A DNA stretch of 64,000 nucleotides, from NCBI RefSeq assembly GCF_014205115.1, contig NZ_JACHMW010000001.1, positions 1,178,001 to 1,242,000 on the forward strand, in the 5' to 3' direction. Position numbers and translations under genes: made by a program. The notes under the pieces were generated by a model that was not told the origin of the DNA, made no database searches, and was given only the letters and a program-made list of their open reading frames with translations. Position 1 is the stretch's first letter. Each line of letters opens with the position of its first letter. The stretch comes from Micrococcus endophyticus. GTDB taxonomy: Bacteria; Actinomycetota; Actinomycetes; Actinomycetales; Micrococcaceae. Below, in pieces: positions 50,327 to 57,912 of the stretch.

Positions 50327-51396
50327 AGGCCCCGGCCGGTCGGCGAGACGAGGATCTTCACGGCCGTCTCGTTGTGGTGGATGAGGGTCTCGAAGCCCTG
50401 GTCGAGCAGGTCGTCGAGGCCGATCTTGCCGGTGATGAACGGCGCGAGGTCCACGGCGCCGTCCTCGACCATGCGGATGGTGTCCGCGTGGTCGTTCGCG
50501 TACGCGATCGTGCCGCGCAGGTCGATCTCCTTGAGCACCAGCTTGTGCAGGGCCACGGCGGGCTCGTGACCCCAGATGGACTCGTTGACGATGACGCCGC
50601 CGGGACGCACCGCGTCCAGCAGCATGTCCAGCACCACGTCCACCGAGGTGCACTCGAAGCCCACGTCCGCGCCCTGGCCGTCGTGCAGTTCGCGGATCTT
50701 GGCGGGCACGTCCACCTCGCGCGGGTCGAAGGCCTCGTCCACCACGCCGGCCTCGAGCACCTTCTGCCGGCGCAGCTCCGAGAGCTCGGAGACGTACACC
50801 GTCAGGCCCTTGCCCTTGAGCACGGCCGCGGTGAGCGCGCCGATGGGGCCGGCGCCGCCGATCACGGCCACGCCCGACGTCGGAGAGCCGGCCCGCACCC
50901 ACGCGTGGTGGGCCACGGAGAGCGGCTCGATGAGCGCGGCCTGGTCGAGAGGCACGGAGTCGGCCACGGGGTGGACCCAGCGGCGCCGCACCGCGATCTG
51001 CTCGGCCAGGCCGCCGCCGTCGCCGCCCAGGCCGATGAAGTTCATGTCCGGCGCGAGGTTGTAGTCCGGTCGGTCCTGGTCCTCCTCGCGCACGATGTAC
51101 GGCTCCACGACGACCTTCTGGCCGACCTCGAGGTCCGTGACGCCCTCGCCCAGGGCGGCGACGGTGCCGGACATCTCGTGGCCGAGCGTGACGGGGGCGG
51201 CGTCGCCGGAAATCGGATGCGGGTGTCCGGCCGGCGGGATGAAGATCGGCCCCTCGAGGTACTCGTGCAGGTCCGTGCCGCAGATGCCGCACCATGCGAC
51301 GTCCACGAGGACCTGTCCCGGACCGGCCGTGGGCGAGGCGATCTCCTCGATGCGGATGTCCTTCTTGCCGTGCCAACGTGCGGCGCGCATGGTCAT
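50323..51396 (-). CDS. Zinc-type alcohol dehydrogenase, 2,3-butanediol dehydrogenase-like
   Basis: A 357-residue MDR dehydrogenase: catalytic zinc motif WCGICGTDLHEYLEGPIF and VTLGHEMSGTVAALGEGV, the Glu in VEPYIV, and the cofactor loop VAVIGGAGPIGALTAAVLKGKG followed by VYVSE (acidic, so NAD). EYLEGPIFIP and IEPLSVAHHA are typical of 2,3-butanediol/acetoin dehydrogenases. The four cysteines of the structural zinc lobe are absent; the segment reads REEDQDRPDYNLAPD. Start has CAGGAGG upstream. It overlaps the PucR-type gene by four bases. Confidence 0.88.
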   Translation of the reverse strand: MTMRAARWHGKKDIRIEEIASPTAGPGQVLVDVAWCGICGTDLHEYLEGPIFIPPAGHPHPISGDAAPVTLGHEMSGTVAALGEGVTDLEVGQKVVVEPYIVREEDQDRPDYNLAPDMNFIGLGGDGGGLAEQIAVRRRWVHPVADSVPLDQAALIEPLSVAHHAWVRAGSPTSGVAVIGGAGPIGALTAAVLKGKGLTVYVSELSELRRQKVLEAGVVDEAFDPREVDVPAKIRELHDGQGADVGFECTSVDVVLDMLLDAVRPGGVIVNESIWGHEPAVALHKLVLKEIDLRGTIAYANDHADTIRMVEDGAVDLAPFITGKIGLDDLLDQGFETLIHHNETAVKILVSPTGRGL

Positions 51397-51529
51397 GCTG
51401 GTCGACCTCCTGGGTGGGGACGGAATCAGGTGCCGGGCCGATGCGCGGGGGCGCCCGCCCCGGTGCTTCTAGCATCCCACCGGGCCGGTCTCCCAGGCCA
51501 GGCCCGAGGCCCCTGCGGGGGCCTGAACG

Positions 51530-51575
51530 ACGACGCCGGCCCGCGCCTCGCTGCGGAGGTGCGGGCCGGCGTCGT
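51530..51575 (-). terminator. Terminator after prfB
   Basis: Arms ACGACGCCGGCCCGC (51530-51544) and GCGGGCCGGCGTCGT (51561-51575) are a perfect 15-bp stem with a further CCTC/GAGG inside the loop. It begins 34 bases beyond the prfB stop. It could also shield the divergent upstream region of the dehydrogenase gene. Confidence 0.7.
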
Positions 51576-51608
51576 GGTGGCCCAGGCGACGGGGTCGCGC
51601 GGCGGCGC

Positions 51609-52730
51609 TCAGTCCTCCTGGGCGGCCTTGGCCTGCTCGGCGCGCCAGCGGATGCCGGCGTCCACGAAGGCGTCGATGGCGCCGTCGAACACGGAGGACG
51701 GGTTGCCCTCCTCGTGGCCCGTGCGCAGGTCCTTGACCATCTGGTACGGGTTCAGCACGTAGGAGCGCATCTGGTCGCCCCAGGAGGCCTTGACGTCGCC
51801 GGCCATCTCCTTCTTCTTCGCGTCCTCCTCGGCCTTGCGCTGCAGCAGCAGGCGGGACTGGAGCACGCGCAGGGCGGCGGCGCGGTTCTGGATCTGGGAC
51901 TTCTCGTTCTGCATGGACACCACGATCCCGGTGGGGATGTGCGTCATGCGCACGGCGGAGTCCGTGGTGTTCACGGACTGGCCGCCGGGGCCCGAGGAGC
52001 GGAACACGTCCACCTTGATCTCGGACTCGGGGATCTCGATGGAGTCGTCCGACTCGATGAGCGGGACCACCTCGACGGCGGCGAAGGAGGTCTGACGGCG
52101 GCCCTGGTTGTCGAAGGGGCTGATGCGCACGAGGCGGTGGGTGCCGGCCTCCACGGAGAGGGTGCCGAAGGCGAAGGGCGCGTTGACCTCGAAGGTCACG
52201 GACTTCAGGCCGGCCTCCTCCGCGTAGGAGGTGTCCATGACCTTGGTGGACCAGCCGCGCTGCTCGGCCCAGCGCAGGTACATGCGCATGAGGGTCTCGG
52301 CGAAGTCGGCGGCGTCCACGCCGCCGGCGCCGGCGCGGATGGTGACGACGGCGTCACGCGGGTCGTACTCGCCGCTGAGGAGGGTGACGACCTCGAGCTC
52401 CTCGAGGGACTTGCGGATGGAGGACAGCTCATCGTTCGCGTCGTCCAGCAGGGAGGGCTCGTCCTCCTCGGCCGCGAGCTCGACCATGGTCTCCAGGTCC
52501 TCGATGCGGCTCTCGAGCGAGGTGATGCGCTTGAGGTCCGCCTGGCGGTGGGAGAGCTTGGAGGTGACCTTCTGGGCCTCCTCGGGATCGTCCCAGAGGT
52601 CCGGGGCGGAGGCCTGCTGCTCCAGCTCGGCGATGTCCGCCTTGATGCGGTCGATATCCGAGACCTGCTCGATGGACGCCAGGGTGTGGCGCAGGGAGTC
52701 GATCTCTGCGGAGAAGTCAGTGTCAGCCAT
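51609..52730 (-). CDS. prfB: Peptide chain release factor 2
   Basis: Recognises UGA and UAA stop codons and triggers peptide release. The 373-residue protein has the coiled N-terminal domain, [25 protein letters not shown], the stop-codon recognition motif [15 protein letters not shown] and the catalytic GGQ in [21 protein letters not shown]. The gene is one continuous frame, so the programmed +1 frameshift known from E. coli is absent. It is read away from a short tandem repeat and hairpin in its upstream region. Confidence 0.97.
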   Translation of the reverse strand: MADTDFSAEIDSLRHTLASIEQVSDIDRIKADIAELEQQASAPDLWDDPEEAQKVTSKLSHRQADLKRITSLESRIEDLETMVELAAEEDEPSLLDDANDELSSIRKSLEELEVVTLLSGEYDPRDAVVTIRAGAGGVDAADFAETLMRMYLRWAEQRGWSTKVMDTSYAEEAGLKSVTFEVNAPFAFGTLSVEAGTHRLVRISPFDNQGRRQTSFAAVEVVPLIESDDSIEIPESEIKVDVFRSSGPGGQSVNTTDSAVRMTHIPTGIVVSMQNEKSQIQNRAAALRVLQSRLLLQRKAEEDAKKKEMAGDVKASWGDQMRSYVLNPYQMVKDLRTGHEEGNPSSVFDGAIDAFVDAGIRWRAEQAKAAQED

Positions 52731-52763
52731 GGTGGGGCCAGCCTACCGCCTGCCCTCCCCGCC

Positions 52764-52825
52764 CCCGTTGCCCCGTTGCCGCCAGGGCCCCCGTTGCCGC
52801 CGGCGCCCCCGTTCCCACCAGGGCC
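52764..52825. repeat. 18-bp tandem repeat upstream of prfB
   Basis: Three full units and a partial one: CCCGTTGCCGCCAGGGCC, CCCGTTGCCGCCGGCGCC, CCCGTTCCCACCAGGGCC, after a leading CCCGTTGCC. The units lie 34-95 bases before the prfB start codon. No reading frame explains them. The copy number may vary between strains. Confidence 0.75.
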
Positions 52826-52872
52826 GGCAGACTCGCCGCGACGTCGCCAGGGTGGCGGCGTGTCTGCCGGCC
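52822..52872. repeat. Hairpin between prfB and the methyltransferase gene
   Basis: GGCCGGCAGAC (52822-52832) pairs with GTCTGCCGGCC (52862-52872), and CGCCGC (52834-52839) with GCGGCG (52855-52860), one mismatch between. It adjoins the tandem repeat in the region between the two divergent genes. It could be a terminator-like or regulatory RNA/DNA structure; purpose unclear. Confidence 0.6.
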
Positions 52873-52971
52873 TCCGCGACGGCTGGGGCCGGGAATGACG
52901 ACGCGCGGGGGCGGGTTGGCCTGCCCGACGGACGTCCGGCGCGCACCGGCGAGCCCAGGAGGAGAACCGGC

Positions 52972-53724
52972 ATGAGCACCCACCAGCACGACCACGGGCA
53001 CCCCCGCCCCGAGGCCCCGGAGCAGACGGGACGTCCGCACGAGGCGCAGGCGCCGCAGGTCGACCCCGACGCGGACCCCCGCGCGTTCTGGGAGGGCCGC
53101 TACGGCGGCGAGCGGGTGTGGTCCGGGAAGGTCAACGCCACGACGGCGGCGCTCGTCGCCGGCCTGGACGTGGCGCCGGGCCGCGCCCTGGACCTGGGCT
53201 GCGGCGAGGGCGGGGACGTCCTGCACCTGGCCGAGGCCGGCTGGGACGCGACGGGCATCGACCTCTCCGAGGCGGCCGTCGCCCGGGCCCGGGACGCCGC
53301 CCGCGAGCGCGGCGTGGCGCAGCGGACCCGCTTCCTCGCCGCGGACCTGTCCGACGCCGCGGCGGACTGGGGTGCGCACGAGGCCGGCGCCGCCGGGTAC
53401 GACCTCGTGACGGCCAGCTTCCTGCAGTCCCCCGTCGCATTGGACCGGCGGCGCATCCTGCACCGCGCCGCGGATTCCGTGGCGCCGGGCGGGCACCTCG
53501 TGCTCGTCTCGCACGGCGCTCCGCCGCCGTGGGCGCCGCCGGAGCTGGCCGAGCGCGGCGACTTCCCCTCCCCCGCCGCCGAGCTGGCCGCCCTGGGCGT
53601 GCCGGCCGACGGGGACGCGCGGTGGGAGGTCCTGACGGCCGAGCTGCGCGAGCGCGACACGACCGGCCCGGACGGCCGGTCCACCCGCCTCGAGGACACC
53701 GTCGTGGTGATCCGGCGGCGCTGA
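52972..53724 (+). CDS. Class I SAM-dependent methyltransferase
   Basis: A 250-residue protein with the SAM motif ALDLGCGEGGDVLHLAEAGWDATGIDLS (from about residue 70), LAADLSD and a late GGHLVLVSHG. The first 40 residues are His/Pro-rich and probably flexible. DPRAFWEGRYGGERVWSGKVN resembles small-molecule methyltransferases such as the TehB/thiopurine group. The substrate is not known. AGGAGGAGAACCGGC gives a strong ribosome-binding site at the ATG. Confidence 0.85.
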   Translation: MSTHQHDHGHPRPEAPEQTGRPHEAQAPQVDPDADPRAFWEGRYGGERVWSGKVNATTAALVAGLDVAPGRALDLGCGEGGDVLHLAEAGWDATGIDLSEAAVARARDAARERGVAQRTRFLAADLSDAAADWGAHEAGAAGYDLVTASFLQSPVALDRRRILHRAADSVAPGGHLVLVSHGAPPPWAPPELAERGDFPSPAAELAALGVPADGDARWEVLTAELRERDTTGPDGRSTRLEDTVVVIRRR

Positions 53725-53748
53725 CGCCGCGCGGGCGGGCCGGGCGTC

Positions 53749-53784
53749 GGGTCTGAGGCCGCCGGGCCCAGCCGCCTCAGACCC
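53749..53784. terminator. Bidirectional terminator with the stop codon in its stem
   Basis: GGGTCTGAGGC (53749-53759) pairs perfectly with GCCTCAGACCC (53774-53784). The right arm includes the stop codon of the alpha/beta hydrolase gene. It lies between convergent genes. Confidence 0.75.
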
Positions 53785-54535
53785 CGGTCTCGGCGCGCCA
53801 GTCCCGGATGGCCCGTGCCACGCCGGCCGGGTCCGCGAGGTGCGGCCAGTGCCCGCCGGCGTGGGCGGAGACGTCGACGACGCGGGCCCGGTCCGTCAGC
53901 TTGTCCAGGTCCGCCTGGTGCACCTGACGGGTGCTGCGCACGTAGAGCACGGGCACGGACGCCGCCGCCCAGAGGGGGCGGGGGTCCGCCGTGAGGACGG
54001 CGCTCCAGAGCGCGCGCATCGGGTGGTCGGCCGTGGCGTCCAGGTCCGCGAGGATGCGGGCGGGCCAGGGCTCCGGGGCCACCAGGTCCCGGGCGAGGGA
54101 GGCACGGAGGCGCTCCCGCCAGTCGGGGGCGGTCGCGAGGCGCGCCTTGTCCGCGCGGGCGGCGAGCGCGGCGGCGTCCACGGGGACGTTGGAGTCGATC
54201 ACCACGAGGCCGCGCGGGCGGACGAGCCCCTCGGCGAGGGCGCTCAGCGCGATGACCCCGCCGGTGCTGTGGCCGATCAGCAGGTCGGGCCCGGCCCCGT
54301 CCCCGGCGCGGGCGGCCCAGTCCCGGGCGGCGGCGAGGATCCAGTCGTGGTCCGCCCCGGCCGCAGGCTCTCCGGCGTCTCCGGTCGGTGCGGGTGCCGC
54401 CGGCGCGGCATCGCCGTGGCCGATCAGGACCGGGGACGCGTCAGCGGCGTCCTCCGTGCTCCGGCGGCCGAGCGCGTCCAGGAGCGGGGCGAGGTGCCCG
54501 GGTCGGCCGCCGATGCCGTGCAGGACGCGGATCAT
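53777..54535 (-). CDS. Alpha/beta hydrolase
   Basis: A 252-residue alpha/beta hydrolase: VLHGIGGRPGHLAPLLDAL at the N terminus (oxyanion loop), the nucleophile elbow LLIGHSTGGVIAL, VVIDSNVPVD, and the catalytic His in GGHWPHLADPAGVARAI. No signal peptide. The substrate is unknown. Its ATG overlaps the stop of the TadG-like gene, so it is the last gene of the tad operon by transcription, perhaps without a shared function. Confidence 0.85.
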   Translation of the reverse strand: MIRVLHGIGGRPGHLAPLLDALGRRSTEDAADASPVLIGHGDAAPAAPAPTGDAGEPAAGADHDWILAAARDWAARAGDGAGPDLLIGHSTGGVIALSALAEGLVRPRGLVVIDSNVPVDAAALAARADKARLATAPDWRERLRASLARDLVAPEPWPARILADLDATADHPMRALWSAVLTADPRPLWAAASVPVLYVRSTRQVHQADLDKLTDRARVVDVSAHAGGHWPHLADPAGVARAIRDWRAETGV

Positions 54536-54984
54536 CGACTCAGGCTCGTCCGCGAGTCGCCGGTCGCCTGGATCGGCACGGACAGGGGCAGCATGCCGGC
54601 GAACGGTCCGGCCGCGGCCAACAGGTCCACCTCGGCGTCCAGGCGGACCGTCACGGTGGCGCCGTCGTCCGCCACCCCGGCCGCCATGCCGCCGAGGCCG
54701 GGCACGGACGAGGCGGCGTCCACGGCGTCCAGGTGGGCCGCGGCGGAGGCGGCCACATCGCCGTCGTCGAGCACCACGCCGGGGTCCTCGCCCAGGCGGA
54801 ACCCGAGCTCCTCGGCGCCGGCGAGGGCGGCCCCGTCGGCGAGGGACTGCAGGCGGCGGTGCTGCAGCTGCACGGTGGTGGCCGCGAGCATGACGAGCAT
54901 CAGCCCGATGAGCAGGGCGCAGAGCCCGACGGTCAGGACTGTGGTCTGGCCGTCGTCGCGGCGCAGGGCGGACAGGGCGCGCAT
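54532..54984 (-). CDS. TadG/Rv3654c-like pilus-locus protein
   Basis: 150 residues with a short basic N terminus, one hydrophobic helix DDGQTTVLTVGLCALLIGLMLVMLAATTVQ and a QLQHRRLQSLADGAALAGAEE segment typical of TadG/Rv3654c proteins ('helicase/secretion neighbourhood TadE-like'). The N-terminal motif lacks the Glu at position +5 of TadE/Flp prepilins. It overlaps the upstream TadE by one base. It is likely anchored by the helix with its C-terminal part outside. Confidence 0.82.
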   Translation of the reverse strand: MRALSALRRDDGQTTVLTVGLCALLIGLMLVMLAATTVQLQHRRLQSLADGAALAGAEELGFRLGEDPGVVLDDGDVAASAAAHLDAVDAASSVPGLGGMAAGVADDGATVTVRLDAEVDLLAAAGPFAGMLPLSVPIQATGDSRTSLSR

Positions 54985-55412
54985 CAGAACCTGGGCACCG
55001 CCTGCCGGGCGTCGGAGCCCACGGTCACCGGGGCGAGGGACCAGTCGGCCGGGGTGAGCGGGATGGGCACCTCGACGTCGACGCGGGCCTGCACCACCTC
55101 CCCCGGGTCCAGGCTCACGCAGTCGCCCGCACTGCACCCCAGGTCCAGCTCATACGCGCCGTAGTCGATCCCGAAGTCCGCCAGAGTCAGGCGCACGGCG
55201 GCGTGCGCCTGCGCCGCCGACCGGCCCTCGGTGCCCGAGACGACCACCTTCGCGGCCTGGTCCGCCGCGGCCACGGAGGCGAACGCGGCCGCCTGCACCT
55301 GCGAGACGTAGATCATCAGGTAGACCACCGGGATCAGGAGCACGAGGGTGAGGCCGAGGAACTCGACGGTGGCCGAGCCGCGCTCGTCCCGCACGTCAGA
55401 GGCGATGGGCAT
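54984..55412 (-). CDS. TadE-family pseudopilin-like protein (second)
   Basis: 142 residues with the prepilin-like start DERGSATVEFLGLTLVLLIPVVYLMIYVSQVQ, including the Gly before and Glu at +5 expected for prepilin peptidase processing. The rest is an extracytoplasmic domain with two Cys in LGCSAGDCVSL that may form a disulfide. It overlaps the preceding TadE gene by 17 bases. Minor pseudopilin of the Flp pilus by family. Confidence 0.85.
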   Translation of the reverse strand: MPIASDVRDERGSATVEFLGLTLVLLIPVVYLMIYVSQVQAAAFASVAAADQAAKVVVSGTEGRSAAQAHAAVRLTLADFGIDYGAYELDLGCSAGDCVSLDPGEVVQARVDVEVPIPLTPADWSLAPVTVGSDARQAVPRF

Positions 55413-55824
55413 GGCCGCTCACCTCCACGGGGATCGGGCCGGGCAGGAAGCCCAGGCCCGGCAGGGAGCTGGAGATCGTCACCCGCAGCACGGGGACCCC
55501 GTCCTGGCTCGTGGGCTCCGCGACGATGCGGGCCCCGGACTGGCCGGGCACGCCCGCGGCCAGCAGCTCGCGGGCCCGCTGCACGCCGTCCTCCGGGACC
55601 CGGTCCGCGAGCGCCCCGTACCGGGCGCCGGCGGAGGCCGCGTCGATCATCACGTTGCGGGTGTGGATCACGAGGCCGGCCTGGAGCAGGGCGGCGAACA
55701 GCAGGACGACCAGGGTCATCACCATGGTGGACTCGGCCACAGCGGCGCCCCGGTCGTCCCGCCAGCGCGGCCGCCGGCGGCGGGGCGCCGCGGCCGCCGC
55801 ACCGCTGCCCGCTGTCACGCTCAC
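55396..55824 (-). CDS. TadE-family pseudopilin-like protein (first)
   Basis: 142 residues: basic N terminus, then DDRGAAVAESTMVMTLVVLLFAALLQAGLVIHTRNVMIDAASAGARYGA, the TadE helix with Glu at +5 and the HTRNVMxDAAxxGARYGA block found in actinobacterial TadE proteins. The GTG start overlaps the pilin stop as GTGA. No Cys. Probably a minor pilin that primes assembly. Confidence 0.87.
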   Translation of the reverse strand: MSVTAGSGAAAAAPRRRRPRWRDDRGAAVAESTMVMTLVVLLFAALLQAGLVIHTRNVMIDAASAGARYGALADRVPEDGVQRARELLAAGVPGQSGARIVAEPTSQDGVPVLRVTISSSLPGLGFLPGPIPVEVSGHAHRL

Positions 55825-56027
55825 TCCCCCTGGGTCACCTGCGAGATGGCCTGGTCGAACAGGGCGGTCAGGGCCGGCAGGGCGAGGGCCAGCAGGGCGG
55901 CCACGAGCACGGCGGACATGAGGGTGATCATCACCCAGCCGGGGACGTCGCCGCGGTCGTCGCGGACGTCGTCGTGCAGGAGCCCGCGCAGGGCGGTCAG
56001 GATCGAGATGACGTGGTGATGGAGCAT
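55821..56027 (-). CDS. Small Flp-pilin-like protein
   Basis: 68 residues: a short hydrophilic leader, DDVRDDRGDVPGWVMITLMSAVLVAALLALALPALTALFDQAI and a polar end. Size, single helix and position between TadC and TadE fit the Flp pilin. The Glu-Tyr normally at +5/+6 after the cleavage Gly is missing; the site reads RGDVPGW. This GDVPGW form occurs in related actinobacteria, from memory. The ATG has GAGGAGGGGACC upstream, a strong ribosome-binding site fitting an abundant subunit. Confidence 0.75.
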   Translation of the reverse strand: MLHHHVISILTALRGLLHDDVRDDRGDVPGWVMITLMSAVLVAALLALALPALTALFDQAISQVTQGE

Positions 56028-56116
56028 GGTCCCCTCCTCGGGTGGACGGCCGCCCGTGCGGCCGCGTGGATGGTGTCGATGGTGGGTGGACGGGTGGACT
56101 ATTCGGTTGTGGGTCT

Positions 56117-57058
56117 TCAGAACCCCATGCGCATCAGCGAGATGCCGGGGAAGACAGCGAAGATCACCGTCAGCGGGAGGATGCCGAACACGAGGGGCAC
56201 CATCATCTGGATCTCCTTGCGCCCGGCGGCCTCCATGAGCTCGCGGCGGCCCATCTCCCGGACGTCCTGCGCCTGGGCGCGCAGCACGTCCGCCAGGGGC
56301 GTGCCGCGGTCGAGGGCGATGAGGATGCCGCCGATGAACCGCTCCACGGGGGCCAGCTGGACTCGGCGCCCCATGGACTTCAGCGCCGCGGACAGCGAGG
56401 ACCCGGCGCGCATCTCCGCCAGGGTGGCGCGGAACTCCCCCGCGAGCTCCCCGCGGGCGGTGGTGGCAATGCGCTCGAGGGCCCCGGCCGCGCTCTCCCC
56501 GGCCCCCACGGAGAGGGCGAACAGCTCCGCGACGGAGGGGAACTCGGTGAGGATGGCGGCCCGACGCCGCTGGACGCGCAGGGACAGGAGCTGATCCCGC
56601 AGCAGGTACCCCGCCATGCCGCCGACGATGACGAAGCCGACGCCCGTGACCACCGGGATGCGCCCGGCGAGGGCGAGGGCCACCGAGAAGGCGGTGGCAA
56701 TCCCGGCTCCCGCGGCGGCGCTGAGCACCTGCTGGGCGCGGAAGTCCGCCGCGGACACGGTCATCCCCGCGGCCGCGAGCTTGCGCTCGAGCGTCTCCCC
56801 GGCGGGTGCGAGCCGGTGCAGCCAGCCGACGCCGGCGCGCAGGACGGGGTCCAGGATCCGTCCCCAGGCACCCCAGGGCGAGGCGCCCGCCTCCTCGTCC
56901 TCGAGGAGGCGCGAGGCCGGGGTGTGGTGCCGCAGCTGCGGCTCGACCCGCTGCTCGAGGGTGGGGCGCCAGCCCAGGGGCTGCGCCACGGCGATCAGCA
57001 GCAGGCCGGCGCCGAGAGTGAGGCCCAGCAGGGCGGCCCAGAGCAGGGAGGCGCTCAT
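56117..57058 (-). CDS. tadC: Tad pilus inner-membrane platform protein TadC
   Basis: 313 residues of the GSPII_F family: N-terminal helix ASLLWAALLGLTLGAGLLLIAVAQPLG, middle helices IPVVTGVGFVIVGGMAGYLL, and the type-II-F domain FPSVAELFALSVGAGESAAGALERIA...LSAALKSMGRR...DRGTPLADVLRAQAQDVREMGRRELMEAAGRKEIQMMVPLVF. It forms the membrane base with TadB on which TadA acts. The ATG overlaps the tadB stop (ATGA). The 89 bases between it and the pilin gene hold no gene. Confidence 0.9.
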   Translation of the reverse strand: MSASLLWAALLGLTLGAGLLLIAVAQPLGWRPTLEQRVEPQLRHHTPASRLLEDEEAGASPWGAWGRILDPVLRAGVGWLHRLAPAGETLERKLAAAGMTVSAADFRAQQVLSAAAGAGIATAFSVALALAGRIPVVTGVGFVIVGGMAGYLLRDQLLSLRVQRRRAAILTEFPSVAELFALSVGAGESAAGALERIATTARGELAGEFRATLAEMRAGSSLSAALKSMGRRVQLAPVERFIGGILIALDRGTPLADVLRAQAQDVREMGRRELMEAAGRKEIQMMVPLVFGILPLTVIFAVFPGISLMRMGF

Positions 57059-57912
57059 GCGAACACCCTCTTCTCCTCGGGCAGCGCGCCGATGCGCAGC
57101 ATGACGCGGTAGCAGACCACGGAGGCGACCAGACCGCCCAGCAGCACCGCGCCGCCCGCCGCCGACTGATAGGCGGCGACCGCGCTGGGCTGGGTGCCCA
57201 GCAGGAGCAGCACGATCCAGGGGGCGCACACGGCGAGCCGGGCGGCGTTCACCGTCCAGGACTGCCGCGCCTCCAGCTCAGCGCGGGTGCGGGCGTCCTG
57301 GCGGAGGAACTCGGAGAGGGTCTGCAGGAGGCGTCCGATGTCGGCGCCGCCGACCTCGCGGGTCAGGCGCAGCGAGACCACGAGCCGGTCGGCGACCGGG
57401 TCGGCCATCCGTGCCTTGAGCCGGTCGAGGGCGTCCACGAAGCGGGCGCCGGAGCGGTAGTCGCGGGCGAACTGCCGGAACGGCTCCCGCAGGCCCTCGG
57501 GCCCGGACTCCCCGAGCTGGATGAGCGCCTCCGGCAGGGTGAGGCCGGCGCGGATGGCGGAGCGGGCGTGGTCCACGGCGTCCGGCCAGAGCTCCCGCAG
57601 CGCGGTGGTGCGCCGGCGCGCCTGCCAGGACAGCAGCAGCCACGGGACGGCGGCCCCGAACAGGGCGAAGCAGGCGGCGATGGTCCACGTCCGGGTCACC
57701 GCGAGGATGAGCAGTCCGGTGACCACGCCGCCGACGGCCATGGCGGACACGACGCCGGCCGGGCTGAGCCGGCTGATGCCGGACTGGGCGATCAGCACGC
57801 GCAGCCGCGAGTCCGGGCGGGCCGTCTGGGGCCGCTGGACGGGCGGGGACCACAGGGACCACCAGAGCAGGAACAGGCCGCAGCCGAGCAGCAGGCCGAG
57901 CAGCACCGCCAT
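57055..57912 (-). CDS. tadB: Tad pilus inner-membrane platform protein TadB
   Basis: 285 residues: N-terminal helix LLGLLLGCGLFLLWWSLWSPP, two mid helices (VVSAMAVGGVVTGLLILAVT, IAACFALFGAAVPWLLLSW), the F domain ELWPDAVDHARSAIRAGLTLPEALIQLGESGPEGLREPFRQFARDYRSGARFVDALDRLKARMADPVADRLVV in part, and two C-terminal helices. The ATG overlaps the tadA stop by one base. Confidence 0.9.
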   Translation of the reverse strand: MAVLLGLLLGCGLFLLWWSLWSPPVQRPQTARPDSRLRVLIAQSGISRLSPAGVVSAMAVGGVVTGLLILAVTRTWTIAACFALFGAAVPWLLLSWQARRRTTALRELWPDAVDHARSAIRAGLTLPEALIQLGESGPEGLREPFRQFARDYRSGARFVDALDRLKARMADPVADRLVVSLRLTREVGGADIGRLLQTLSEFLRQDARTRAELEARQSWTVNAARLAVCAPWIVLLLLGTQPSAVAAYQSAAGGAVLLGGLVASVVCYRVMLRIGALPEEKRVFA

